Part shown: positions 50,082 to 58,649 of the stretch, one piece after another | Layout of the letters: every line of letters begins with the position of its first letter | How positions within the stretch are numbered: position 1 is the stretch's first letter | DNA from: Nocardioides salarius | GTDB taxonomy: Bacteria > Actinomycetota > Actinomycetes > Propionibacteriales > Nocardioidaceae | Length of the DNA stretch: 64,000 nucleotides | Direction: 5' to 3' | Assembly (NCBI RefSeq): GCF_016907435.1 | Contig: NZ_JAFBBZ010000001.1 | Coordinates: 2,170,001 to 2,234,000, forward strand | Translations under genes and position numbers: made by a program | Notes under the pieces: model-generated | Told to the model about the DNA's origin: nothing | Seen by the model: only the letters and a program-made list of their open reading frames with translations | Database searches by the model: none

Positions 50082-51395
50082 TCATCCCTCATGCACTCCG
50101 CCACCGACCAGGGGTCCGGGAGGGCTGCGGGTGATCCGGTAGCGCACGAAGGAGGGCACCACCAGGGCGGCCACCACGGTGCCGACCACGACCAGCACAC
50201 CTCCGCCCGCGGCGGCGGCACCGGCGCCGACGCCGGCGGCGGTGGCCCCGTGGAGCACGTCGGCGACCCGCGGCCCGCCGGCCACCACGACGATGAAGAC
50301 GCCCTGCAGGCGCCCGCGCATCGCGTCGGTGGCGGCGCTCTGCAGCATCGAGGTGCGGAACGCCGCCGAGGCCATGTCGGCCGCGCCGCCGACGACCAGC
50401 ATCAGCAGGGCCGCGACCAGCATCGGCGTGCGCCACTGCTCGGCGAGCAGCACGGCCAGCCCGAAGCCGGTCATCGCCACGCCCCAGACGAGGATGCACA
50501 CCACCACCGCGAGCCCCTGCCGCGAGATCCGTGAGACCCAGCCGCTGAGCACCCCGCCCAGGACCGCGCCGGCCGGGATGGCGGCGAAGAGCAGCGCGAA
50601 GACCATCCCGCCCTCGTCGGGCCCGCCGAAGTCGACGACCGCGATCTCGGGGAACAGCGCCCGCGGCATCCCGAAGACCATCGCGACGATGTCGACGACG
50701 AAGGACATCAGCAGCACCGGCTGGGTGCGCAGGTAGGCGAAGCCGTCGACCACCGCGCGCAGCCCGGGCACCTGGGCCGCCGCGCCGTCCACGGCCAGCG
50801 CCGGCAGCCGCACGACCGCGGCCAGGGTCGCGAAGAGGGTCAGGGTGTCGATCGCGTAGAGCCACGCGAAGCCGGTGAAGGGGATCGCGATGCCCGCGAC
50901 CAGCGGACCGGCGATCGCCCCGGCCTGGAAGACGGTCATGTTGAGCGAGTTGGCCGCCGGCAGCAGCTCGGGGGGCAGCAGCCTGGGCAGCACCGCGCTG
51001 CGGGTGGGCTGGTTGACCGCGAAGAACGCCTGCTGAACCGCGAAGAGGCTCAGCAGCAGCCACACGTTGGTGGAGCCCATGAAGGCCTGCGCGGCGAAGA
51101 GCCCGCTGGTCACGATCAGCCCGACGGTGGTGACCCGCAGGATGCTGCGCCGGTCGAAGACGTCGGCCAGAGCGCCGCCGTACAGCCCGAAGACGACCAG
51201 CGGCACCAGGCCGAAGAGCCCGGTCAGCCCGACGTACGCCGAGCTGCCGGTGTCGGCGTAGATCTGCGCCGGCACCGCCACCACCGTCAGCTGGGCGCCG
51301 ACGACGGTGATGATGTTGGCCACCCACAGGCGGCGGAAGTGGTCGTTGCGCAGCGGCCTCGTGTCGGCCACCAGGCCCCGCATCCGCTCCCTCAC
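50082..51395 (-). CDS. MFS transporter (EntS-like exporter family)
   Basis: The protein (437 aa) has twelve transmembrane helices in the arrangement of the enterobactin-exporter/MFS_3 group. It starts RPLRNDHFRRLWVANIITVV and has the A-motif loop GGALADVFDRRSILRVT, then NQPTRSAVLPRLLPPELLPA and NSLNMTVFQAGAIAGPLVAG. It would export small molecules by proton antiport. GTG 51395 begins 11 nt after the small Cys protein gene; TAGGTT lies 8 nt upstream and could give an internal leaderless promoter. Confidence 0.9.
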   Translation of the reverse strand: MRERMRGLVADTRPLRNDHFRRLWVANIITVVGAQLTVVAVPAQIYADTGSSAYVGLTGLFGLVPLVVFGLYGGALADVFDRRSILRVTTVGLIVTSGLFAAQAFMGSTNVWLLLSLFAVQQAFFAVNQPTRSAVLPRLLPPELLPAANSLNMTVFQAGAIAGPLVAGIAIPFTGFAWLYAIDTLTLFATLAAVVRLPALAVDGAAAQVPGLRAVVDGFAYLRTQPVLLMSFVVDIVAMVFGMPRALFPEIAVVDFGGPDEGGMVFALLFAAIPAGAVLGGVLSGWVSRISRQGLAVVVCILVWGVAMTGFGLAVLLAEQWRTPMLVAALLMLVVGGAADMASAAFRTSMLQSAATDAMRGRLQGVFIVVVAGGPRVADVLHGATAAGVGAGAAAAGGGVLVVVGTVVAALVVPSFVRYRITRSPPGPLVGGGVHEG

Positions 51396-51406
51396 GGGCG
51401 CAGAAC

Positions 51407-51799
51407 CTACGCCGTGGCCGCGCGCCTCACGACGGCGACCAGCTCGTCGGGCGCCAGGGTCTCGAGGTCGCCGACGCGCAGCCCGTCGACGAGCACGGAG
51501 CCGGCGCGGGTGGCGCCCAGCGCGCAGCGCACCGCGCCCAGCGTTCCGACGCGCGGGCGGGCGCGGCGCAGCACCGCGGGCAGCAGCCAGGCGGTGTTGG
51601 CGACGTCGACGACCTGCACGTCGAGGTCGGGCAGCTCACCGCGCAGCGCCCGGTACGCCGCCCCCACGGGGTCGCTCGAGGCGTCGTGCTCGTGCGGGCG
51701 CGAGGGCACCGGCCCGGCGCAGCAGCCGCCGCCGGAGCGGGCGTCGGTCCAGGGCCGCACCAGCACGACCCGCCCCACGGTGCCGGCGGTGCGGCTCAC
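51407..51799 (-). CDS. Small cysteine-containing protein coupled to cstA
   Basis: The protein (130 aa) is of unknown family. It has a hydrophobic first strand (VGRVVLVRPWTDARSGGG) ending in an adjacent Cys pair (C26-C27, GGCCAGP), a second hydrophobic strand (LDVQVVDVANTAWLLPAVLR) and one further Cys near residue 92, followed by VLVDGLRVGDLETLAPDEL. The pattern suggests a small thioredoxin-like or metal-binding fold, but this is only a guess. Its GTG overlaps the cstA stop by 4 bp (GTGA), so it is translated together with CstA. It is not the short YbdD-type protein that follows cstA in enterobacteria. Confidence 0.7.
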   Translation of the reverse strand: MSRTAGTVGRVVLVRPWTDARSGGGCCAGPVPSRPHEHDASSDPVGAAYRALRGELPDLDVQVVDVANTAWLLPAVLRRARPRVGTLGAVRCALGATRAGSVLVDGLRVGDLETLAPDELVAVVRRAATA

Positions 51800-53526
51800 C
51801 GCCGTTGCGGGCTGTCGTCGGGCACCGGCTCGTGCTCGCTGTCGGAGCCGGGACCGCTGGCCCGGCGCAGGGCGAGCGCGGCCTCGACGACCAGCCACAC
51901 GGCCAGCACGAAGATGATCGCGTCGAGCGGGGCGAGCACCCACTGCCCGTCGTCGACGAAGTTGCGCAGGTTGACCACCAGCGCCCACGACGTCATCACC
52001 AGCAGGAACGCCAGCGGCACCAGCACGGCCACCGGGTTGCGCCCGCGCTGGACCACCCAGACCGCGACCACCGCGAGCGCGAGCCCGGCGGTGAGCTGGT
52101 TGGTGGTGCCGAAGAGCTGCCAGAGCACCCCGAAGGTGTAGCCGGCCTCGCCCCCGCCGGGCAGCAGCGCCATCGCCAGCGGCACCACCACGGCCACGAT
52201 GCCGGCCAGGGTCAGGTTGCGGGCCAGGCGCTGCCAGCCGAGCACCTCGGCGATCTCCTGCACGACGTAGCGCTGCAGCCGCACGCCGGTGTCCATGGTG
52301 GTCGCGGCGAAGGAGATGACCACGACGGCGGCGAAGATGACCGCGAGGTCGAGCGGCACGCCCAGGTTGTTGGCGAAGACCCCGACGCCGTTGACGAAGT
52401 TGCCCACGGCCCCGCCGGAGGCGGTGTCGAAGTCGGGGTAGAGCGCCGACCAGTCGGCGCGGGTGGCGGCGACACCGGCGGTCACGGCCAGCAGCGCGCC
52501 GACGGCCAGCGCGCCCTCGCCGACCGCACCGAGGTAGCCGACGTGGCGCACGTCGGCCTCGTTGTCGATCTGCTTGGCGGTGGTGCCCGAGGCGACCAGG
52601 GAGTGGAAGCCCGAGATCGCACCGCAGGCGATGGTGATGAACAGGAACGGGAAGATCGACGGCGAGCCCTCGGGCACGTCGTTGACCAGGGGGGCCGCGA
52701 TGGTGTTCCACCCGACCGCGATGCCGGCCACGATCACGCCGAGGGCGATGAAGAGCTGGTGGGAGTTGATGTAGTCGCGCGGCTGCAGCAGCACCCAGAC
52801 CGGCAGGCGCGAGGCGATGAAGGCGTAGACGAACAGGATGACCACCCACACGTTGCGCGGGTTGTCGACGCCGAGCGCGTCGGCGAGCCCGGTCACCTCG
52901 ATCGGCACCTGCAGGCCCACCCAGATCAGCGCGTAGAGCACCACGACGCCGATGAGCGAGGGCACCAGCGCCGCCGACCGGGAGCGGTAGATGTACTGCC
53001 CGATCCCGATCGCCAGGGGGATCTCGACGAAGATCGGGATCACCGCGCCCGGGTTGGCCACCAGCAGGTTGCCGATGACCACGGCGAAGACCGCGTTCAC
53101 GAGGGTCAGCAGGAAGAAGATGATCAGCAGGAAGAGGGTGCGGGCCCGCTTGCTGATGACGTCGTGGGCGATGCTGCCGATGTTGCGGGCGCCGTGGCGC
53201 ACCGAGACCGCCAGCGAGCCCATGTCGTGCACGCCGGCGGCGAAGATGGTGCCGACCACGATCCAGGCCAGCGCCGGGCCCCAGCCCCAGAACGCCGCGA
53301 TCGCCGGGCCCACGATCGGGGCCGCGCCGGCCACCGAGGTGAAGTGGTGGCCGAAGACGACGTGCTTGTTGGTCGGCACGAAGTCGACGCCGTCGGAGAA
53401 CTGGTGCGCCGGGGTCACGAAGGCCGCGTCGGTGCCGTAGACCCGGCGGGCCAGGTAGCTCGAGTAGTGGCGGTAGGCCAGGAAGAACAGCACGCCCACG
53501 GCGGCTGCGACGACGATGGCGGGCAC
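51796..53526 (-). CDS. cstA: Carbon starvation protein CstA (peptide/pyruvate transporter family)
   Basis: The protein (576 aa) is a polytopic membrane protein with at least fourteen hydrophobic segments. Strongly conserved CstA segments include DFVPTNKHVVFGHHFTSVAG, GPAIAAFWGWGPALAWIVVG, HDMGSLAVSVRHGARNIG and SGFHSLVASGTTAKQIDNE. Members take up peptides or pyruvate during carbon starvation. GTG 53526 has AGGAGGAG upstream. A Crp-like palindrome lies about 110 nt upstream. It is the first gene of a tight run with the small Cys protein, MFS and sigma genes. Confidence 0.95.
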   Translation of the reverse strand: MPAIVVAAAVGVLFFLAYRHYSSYLARRVYGTDAAFVTPAHQFSDGVDFVPTNKHVVFGHHFTSVAGAAPIVGPAIAAFWGWGPALAWIVVGTIFAAGVHDMGSLAVSVRHGARNIGSIAHDVISKRARTLFLLIIFFLLTLVNAVFAVVIGNLLVANPGAVIPIFVEIPLAIGIGQYIYRSRSAALVPSLIGVVVLYALIWVGLQVPIEVTGLADALGVDNPRNVWVVILFVYAFIASRLPVWVLLQPRDYINSHQLFIALGVIVAGIAVGWNTIAAPLVNDVPEGSPSIFPFLFITIACGAISGFHSLVASGTTAKQIDNEADVRHVGYLGAVGEGALAVGALLAVTAGVAATRADWSALYPDFDTASGGAVGNFVNGVGVFANNLGVPLDLAVIFAAVVVISFAATTMDTGVRLQRYVVQEIAEVLGWQRLARNLTLAGIVAVVVPLAMALLPGGGEAGYTFGVLWQLFGTTNQLTAGLALAVVAVWVVQRGRNPVAVLVPLAFLLVMTSWALVVNLRNFVDDGQWVLAPLDAIIFVLAVWLVVEAALALRRASGPGSDSEHEPVPDDSPQRR

Positions 53527-53636
53527 GACGACTCCTCCTGGCCCGGGTGGACGAGGTGGTGCGTCGGGTGGTCGTCGAGACGCGCTGCGCCGGCGGCCAC
53601 CCGAGTGGCGGGCCGGTCGACATCATGCTCTTTACC

Positions 53637-53652
53637 TGTGAGCGCTGTCACC
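53637..53652. promoter_or_regulatory. Crp/GlxR-like palindrome upstream of cstA
   Basis: TGTGA-N6-TCACC differs from the Crp consensus TGTGA-N6-TCACA at one base. It lies between divergent cstA and the gene at 53690; a CATGAT -10 candidate for cstA is at 53622-53627. cstA is a classical cAMP-Crp target in E. coli, which makes the assignment attractive. Confidence 0.5.
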
Positions 53653-53677
53653 CCCTGTCCGGGCGAGCGCTGCTGCC

Positions 53678-53683
53678 TACAGT
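53678..53683 (+). promoter_or_regulatory. -10 box TACAGT
   Basis: TACAGT ends 6 nt before GTG 53690 (leaderless). Confidence 0.55.
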
Positions 53684-53689
53684 GGCGCC

Positions 53690-54505
53690 GTGCCCGAAGT
53701 GCCCCCCGGTCCCGTCCGCCGCGACCCCGACGTCGAGGCCGCCCTGCGCGCCGCGGTGGTCGCCGACGTGGCCTGGACGGTCGAGGGCCGGCCCCGGGTG
53801 CACGGCGTGCTGCCCCTGGTCGGCCCGGACGGGCCGGTGCTGGCGCTGCCCTGGTCCGAGCTCGAGACGGCCCGGTCGCTGGCCGCCGCCGGCCGGGTGC
53901 TGCTCTGCCTCAGCGAGCCGCAGGGCGCCGGGCGCGCCTGGCGGCCGCTGGGGGTGCGGGCGCGGACCCGGCTGGAGGAGGACCCCGAGGGCGACGTCTT
54001 CACCGCCACCCTGCTCGAGCAGGAGCTGCTGCGCTGGCCGCCGTCGCGCCTGCTGGCCGACTCGGTGCTGCTGCGCCGCGAGCACTGGTGGTGGCTGCCG
54101 CGCCTGCTGGTGCACCTGGAGGTGCTCGACGACTCGCCGCTCGGCGCGCGGGAGAGCCGGGAGGACCAGCTGCTGGTGGTGGCCGGTGACGGCGCGGGCG
54201 GCTGGCCGGAGGCCACGGTGACCGGCCCGGCCGGTGCGCTGCGCGGGCCGGCCCCCGCGCCCGGGCCCGCGCTGCTGCTGGGCCAGGAGCTGTCGTGGCC
54301 CGACCTCGAGCGGTGGGGCCGGTGGAGCTGGCAGGGCCGCTGGGACGGCGCGCAGCTGCAGGTCGAGCAGGCTCCCGGGTCCACCGGCCTGCCCCCGGTG
54401 CCGGGGCTGCTGCGCCGCTGGCGGCGCCACCGCGCCCTCGAGCGGGCCTGCCGCGCCGGGCTCGCGGCCGCGCCGCCCGCGACCCCGCGAGTCACAGGTC
54501 CTTAA
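53690..54505 (+). CDS. Hypothetical protein, possibly split-barrel-like
   Basis: The protein (271 aa) has no firm family. The N-terminal half (about 10-150) has the pattern RVHGVLPLVGPDGPVLALPW followed by RSLAAAGRVLLCLSE, which faintly resembles pyridoxamine-oxidase-like flavin-binding split barrels. The C-terminal half is Trp- and Pro-rich (DLERWGRWSWQGRWDGAQLQ) and ends in an Arg-rich helix. The start is supported by a leaderless -10. It lies 72 nt before the ABC operon on the same strand and may be part of it. Confidence 0.6.
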   Translation: MPEVPPGPVRRDPDVEAALRAAVVADVAWTVEGRPRVHGVLPLVGPDGPVLALPWSELETARSLAAAGRVLLCLSEPQGAGRAWRPLGVRARTRLEEDPEGDVFTATLLEQELLRWPPSRLLADSVLLRREHWWWLPRLLVHLEVLDDSPLGARESREDQLLVVAGDGAGGWPEATVTGPAGALRGPAPAPGPALLLGQELSWPDLERWGRWSWQGRWDGAQLQVEQAPGSTGLPPVPGLLRRWRRHRALERACRAGLAAAPPATPRVTGP

Positions 54506-54577
54506 CGAAGCGGCCCCGGTGTTGCGCCGCCGGTGACCGGTGGGGTCTGCTGTGCCGCGGACAAGGGAGGCGCAGAC

Positions 54578-55486
54578 GTGGCAGTGCTCGAGCCGGGGGT
54601 CGACATCGGCGAGCTGGACCACCCCGGCGGCATCGGGGTGCGGTGCTCCGGCGTGGTGCACCTCTACCGCACCTTCGAGGGCCACGACGTGGTCGCGCTG
54701 CAGGGCGTCGACCTCGCGATCCGCCCCGGCGAGCGGGTCGCCTTCCTGGGCCCGTCGGGCTCGGGCAAGTCGACGCTGCTGACCCTGCTCGGCGGCATCC
54801 AGAAGCCCAGCGCCGGGCGGATCTTCCTCGGCGAGCACGAGATCTCGCGGCTGCCCGAGCCGCAGCTGGCCCGGCTGCGCTCCCGACGGGTGAGCACCAT
54901 GCTGCAGGGCGCCACCCGCAACCTGCTGGCCTACGCCACCGCCCGCCAGAACATCGCCTTCGCCCGGCTGGCGCTCAGCTCGGCCGAGCGCCGGGCGGCC
55001 GTCCCCGAGACCGACCTGCTGGCCCGGGTGGGCCTCGAGGGCGTCGCCGACCAGGTCGTCTCCACGATGTCGGGCGGCCAGCGCCAGCGCCTGGCCCTGG
55101 CCTGCGCGGTCTCCACCTCGCCGCAGCTGCTGCTCGCCGACGAGCCGACCAGCCAGCTCTCCCACGACGACCGCGACGCCGTGATCGGCCTGGTCCACGA
55201 GCTCGGCGACGAGCTCGGCACCACGATCGTGGTGGTCACCCACCAGCCCGAGGTCGCGGCCACCTTCCCGCGCACGGTGACCATGAAGGGCGGACGCGTG
55301 GGGCTCGAGGGCCGCGACGGCGCGGAGTACGTCGTGATCGGCGCCGAGGGCGTCGTGCACCTACCCACCCACCTGGCCGAGCAGTGGCCGCAGGGCACGC
55401 TGGTGCGCATCGAGCCCGAGACCCGTGACGACGACGAGCGCCTGGTCGTCTCGCGCCCGCCCGAGGAGCAGGGGGGCCGGCCGTGA
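54578..55486 (+). CDS. ABC transporter ATP-binding protein (LolD/MacB-like)
   Basis: The protein (302 aa) has an ABC domain at about 20-245: Walker A GPSGSGKST, a Q-loop replaced by VSTMLQGATRNLLAYATARQ, the signature MSGGQRQRLALA, Walker B LLLADEPTSQLS and the H-loop VVVTHQPEVA. The D-loop position reads SQLS rather than the usual SALD. An extra C-terminal tail of about 55 residues follows. GTG 54578 has GGGAGG 8 nt upstream. It overlaps the next ATPase gene by 4 bp. It belongs to the type VII (MacB/FtsX-permease) class. Confidence 0.9.
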   Translation: MAVLEPGVDIGELDHPGGIGVRCSGVVHLYRTFEGHDVVALQGVDLAIRPGERVAFLGPSGSGKSTLLTLLGGIQKPSAGRIFLGEHEISRLPEPQLARLRSRRVSTMLQGATRNLLAYATARQNIAFARLALSSAERRAAVPETDLLARVGLEGVADQVVSTMSGGQRQRLALACAVSTSPQLLLADEPTSQLSHDDRDAVIGLVHELGDELGTTIVVVTHQPEVAATFPRTVTMKGGRVGLEGRDGAEYVVIGAEGVVHLPTHLAEQWPQGTLVRIEPETRDDDERLVVSRPPEEQGGRP

Positions 55487-56319
55487 GCGACGTGCACGTG
55501 CGCGGGGTGCGCTACGAGGTCGACCGACCGCTGCTGGCCGACATCGACCTGGTGCTGCGCGCCGGGGAGATGACCGCCCTGTCGGGCCCCAGCGGGTCGG
55601 GCAAGACCACCCTGCTCTCGATCGTCGGCGGGCTCCTCGAGCCCACCGCCGGCGAGGCGACGTACGACGGCGCGCCCACCTGGCGCGGCACCGGCGACCC
55701 GCGCCCCGAGGTGGCCTTCGTGCTGCAGGTCTACGGCCTGGTGCCGATCCTGTCGGCGCGCGAGAACGTGTCGGTGGCGCTGCGCGCCCGCGGCGTCGAG
55801 CCGGTCGCGGCCGACGAGCAGGCGGTCGCGGCGCTGGCCCGCTTCCACATCGCCGACCTCGCCGACCGCCAGGTCGAGGAGCTCTCGGGCGGGCAGATGC
55901 AGCGCGTGGCGCTGGCCCGCGGGCTGTGCGTGGGCGCCGGGGTGCTGCTCGCAGACGAGCCCACCAGCGAGCTCGACGAGGGCAACCGCGCCCTGGTGCT
56001 GGCCGAGCTGCGGCGCGAGGCCGAGCGCGGCGCGGTGGTGGTCGTGGCCACCCACGACCCCGCGGTCGTCGACGCCTGCGACGCCCACCACGCCCTCGAC
56101 GACGGCCGGCTGGTCGACCACACCGAGCCGGTGCCCCTGCCCGGCCACCCCGACCCGGCACCCGAGCCCGCACCCCAGCCCGCACCCCAGCCCGCACCGG
56201 AGCCGCACCAGCCGGAGCAGAGGGAGCCCGAGCAGCACCAGCCCGAGCAGCACCAGCCCGAGCAGCACCCGGCCCCGGTCGACCACTCCGCCTTCCGGCG
56301 CCCGCCGGCCGGCCGGTGA
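55483..56319 (+). CDS. Second ABC transporter ATP-binding protein with Pro/Glu/Gln-rich tail
   Basis: The protein (278 aa) has an ABC domain at about 3-210: Walker A GPSGSGKTT, Q-loop VAFVLQVYGLVPILSARENV, signature LSGGQMQRVALARGL, Walker B LLADEPTSELDE and H-loop VVVATHDPAVV. It ends in a repetitive tail of PAPEPAPQ and PEQHQPEQ units (about 222-265), an unusual feature that may tether partners or be disordered. GTG 55483 overlaps the previous stop (GTGA), and its own stop overlaps the first permease start. It pairs with the upstream ATPase as a possible heterodimer. Confidence 0.9.
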   Translation: MSDVHVRGVRYEVDRPLLADIDLVLRAGEMTALSGPSGSGKTTLLSIVGGLLEPTAGEATYDGAPTWRGTGDPRPEVAFVLQVYGLVPILSARENVSVALRARGVEPVAADEQAVAALARFHIADLADRQVEELSGGQMQRVALARGLCVGAGVLLADEPTSELDEGNRALVLAELRREAERGAVVVVATHDPAVVDACDAHHALDDGRLVDHTEPVPLPGHPDPAPEPAPQPAPQPAPEPHQPEQREPEQHQPEQHQPEQHPAPVDHSAFRRPPAGR

Positions 56320-58649
56320 CCCGCGCCCTGACCCGCGACCTGGCCCGGACCCTGCGCGGGGCCTGGTCGCGCCGCGGCACCCTGGCGCCGCTGCTGGCGC
56401 TGACCACCGTCGTGGTCGCCGGCGTGGTGGCGGTGCTGGGCTTCTCCGAGGCCGCCGGCACCTCCGGCGCGCTGGCGGTGCCGTTGCTGCTGCTGGCGCT
56501 CGTGGCGCTGCCCACCACCGGACGCGAGCTGGCCGCGGCCCGGCGGGGCGAGATCGCGCTGGCCCGGCTGCGCGGCCTCGAGGGCGGCGAGCTCTACGTG
56601 CTGCTGGCGCTCGAGCCGCTGCTGGTGCTGGTCCTGGGCGGGCTGCTGGGCGGCGGCCTGGGGCTGCTGGTCGCCCACCTCAGCGCCTCCGCCTGGCTCA
56701 CCGACCCCGCCGCCCTCGTGGGCACGGACGCCCTGACGGCCGCGGTCCTGGTGGTGCTGGCCGGGCTCGTCGCGCTGCTGGTGGGCATGGGGGCGGCCCT
56801 GCGCGAGCCGCTGGCCGACCAGGTCGCGGCGGTCGCCAGGCCGCGGCGTACGACGCTCGCCTCCGCCTTCGCCCAGGTGCTGGTCGTCGTCGGTGCGGCG
56901 GTCGCGGTCTACCGCAGCTCGGTGACCCCGGCCGACGACGCGGGCGGGCCGGACCTCGTCGTGCTGGCCGGGCCGGCCCTGGTCGGGCTGGCCGTCGGCG
57001 CGGGTGCGCTGTGGCTGCTGCGGCTGCTGGCCCGGCGGTGGGTGCGCCACCGGGGCCCGCGCGGCGGGCTGGCCGGCTTCCTGGCCGCCCGCCGCCTTGA
57101 CCGGGTCGCCGGTGCGGCCGGCGCCGGGGGCGCGGTGCAGGTGCTGGTGGCCGCGGCCGTCGTGGCAGGCGTCGCGCTCACCGCCGCGGTCCAGGTCGAG
57201 CAGTGGACCGAGCGCAGCGCCCGGCTGGTGGCCGGCGCCCCGCTGCGCATCGACCTCGAGACCGACGCCGAGCCTGCGCTCGAGCTGACCCGTCGCCTCG
57301 ACCCCGACGGCCGCTGGCTGATGGCGGCGGTGCTGGTGCCCGGCGAGGGCAGCGTGCCCGCCCGCCGGGCCTTCCTGGACCTCTCGCGCCACGAGCGGGT
57401 GCTGGGCGGCTTCCACGACGATACGTCCGCCGCCGGGCTGGCCACGGTGGTCGACGAGCTGGTCGACGACGCGGCGGCCGGCAGCACCGGGCCGGTCGAG
57501 GGCACCGACGTGGTGGCCACCGTCAGCGGCGTGAGCCGCCGGCTCGAGGGGCGGGTGCGCCCGGAGGTCCTGCTCACCCTGCGCGACGTCACGGGCGGCA
57601 CGCGCCAGGTGCGGCTGCGGCTCGAGGTCGGTCTCGACGGCGCGCCCGCCACCGCCTCGGCCGAGGTGGGCTGCGCCGAGGGGTGCGAGCCGGTGGCGGT
57701 GACCCTGCAGCGCCGGGCCGACGACAGCCAGCTGCCCTGGACCCTCGACTCCCTGGTCCTCGGCGACCAGGACCTGCTCGAGCGTGGCTGGTCGCCGGCG
57801 CAGGAGACCCGCGGCGACCGCATCGGCGGTCCCGTGCCGGTCGCGGGCGGCCTGCTCGCGGTGACCTCGTCGACCCCGCTGGTCGCCGTGCCTGACCCCG
57901 GCTCCGCCGCCGTGCCGGTGCTGGCCACCCGCAGCGCGACCTGGGACGGCGAGCCGGTGCTCGACTCGCCCGGCGGGCTCGACCTGCCCGCGCAGGTCGT
58001 GGCCCGGGTGCCGGCGCTGCCGCTGGTGCAGGCCGACGGGGTGCTGGCCGACCTGCCGCGCGCACTCGTCGGCTCGCCACCGACCGTGCCGGTCGCCGAG
58101 GTGGCGCTGCTTGCTCGCGCCGACACCCCGCCGGCGCTTCTCGACGAGGTGCTCGACGAGACCGGGGGCGAGCTGCGGACCCTCGAGCAGGTGCGCGCCG
58201 GGCTCAGCGACGACACCGGGGCCGCGCAGGCCCGCGTCTACCTGCTGGTCGCCGGCTTCGGGCTGCTCGTCGCGCTGCTGGTCCTCGGCACCGCCGTGGC
58301 CCGCGAGCGGCCGGCCTGGCTGCGCGACGTCGCCGCCCTGCGCGTCGTGGGCCTCGACGTGCGCCGGGTCCGCGGCGCCGTCCGGCTCGAGGTCGCCGGC
58401 CTGGTCGTCGTCTCGGTGGGAGCCGCCCTGCTCGGCACCGCCGCCGGCGTGCTGTGGCTGCTCGGCGACCTGGCCCTGGTCGAGGTGCCCGACCACGCCG
58501 TCGCGCTGCGCACCTCCCTCGACCGGCTGCCGGTGCTCCTGCTGGGCCTCGTCGTGGCCGCGGTCGTGGCCCTGGTGGTCGGTCGCGGCCGGCGACCCTC
58601 CGCGGAGCGCTCGCGCCCGGCCGTCCTGCGCGAGGAGGCGGCGCGATGA
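56316..58649 (+). CDS. FtsX-like ABC permease
   Basis: The protein (777 aa) has several N-terminal transmembrane helices, an FtsX/MacB-type permease domain, a large extracytoplasmic region at about 300-630 with a CAEGCEP Cys pair, and a C-terminal set of three helices (YLLVAGFGLLVALLVLG, VRLEVAGLVVVSVGAALLG). It has the motif DPDGRWLMAA, matched by DPEGRWLMAA in the second permease, so the two are homologous. GTG 56316 overlaps the ATPase stop by 4 bp. The substrate is unknown; lipoprotein or lipid handling is typical of the class. Confidence 0.85.
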   Translation: MTRALTRDLARTLRGAWSRRGTLAPLLALTTVVVAGVVAVLGFSEAAGTSGALAVPLLLLALVALPTTGRELAAARRGEIALARLRGLEGGELYVLLALEPLLVLVLGGLLGGGLGLLVAHLSASAWLTDPAALVGTDALTAAVLVVLAGLVALLVGMGAALREPLADQVAAVARPRRTTLASAFAQVLVVVGAAVAVYRSSVTPADDAGGPDLVVLAGPALVGLAVGAGALWLLRLLARRWVRHRGPRGGLAGFLAARRLDRVAGAAGAGGAVQVLVAAAVVAGVALTAAVQVEQWTERSARLVAGAPLRIDLETDAEPALELTRRLDPDGRWLMAAVLVPGEGSVPARRAFLDLSRHERVLGGFHDDTSAAGLATVVDELVDDAAAGSTGPVEGTDVVATVSGVSRRLEGRVRPEVLLTLRDVTGGTRQVRLRLEVGLDGAPATASAEVGCAEGCEPVAVTLQRRADDSQLPWTLDSLVLGDQDLLERGWSPAQETRGDRIGGPVPVAGGLLAVTSSTPLVAVPDPGSAAVPVLATRSATWDGEPVLDSPGGLDLPAQVVARVPALPLVQADGVLADLPRALVGSPPTVPVAEVALLARADTPPALLDEVLDETGGELRTLEQVRAGLSDDTGAAQARVYLLVAGFGLLVALLVLGTAVARERPAWLRDVAALRVVGLDVRRVRGAVRLEVAGLVVVSVGAALLGTAAGVLWLLGDLALVEVPDHAVALRTSLDRLPVLLLGLVVAAVVALVVGRGRRPSAERSRPAVLREEAAR

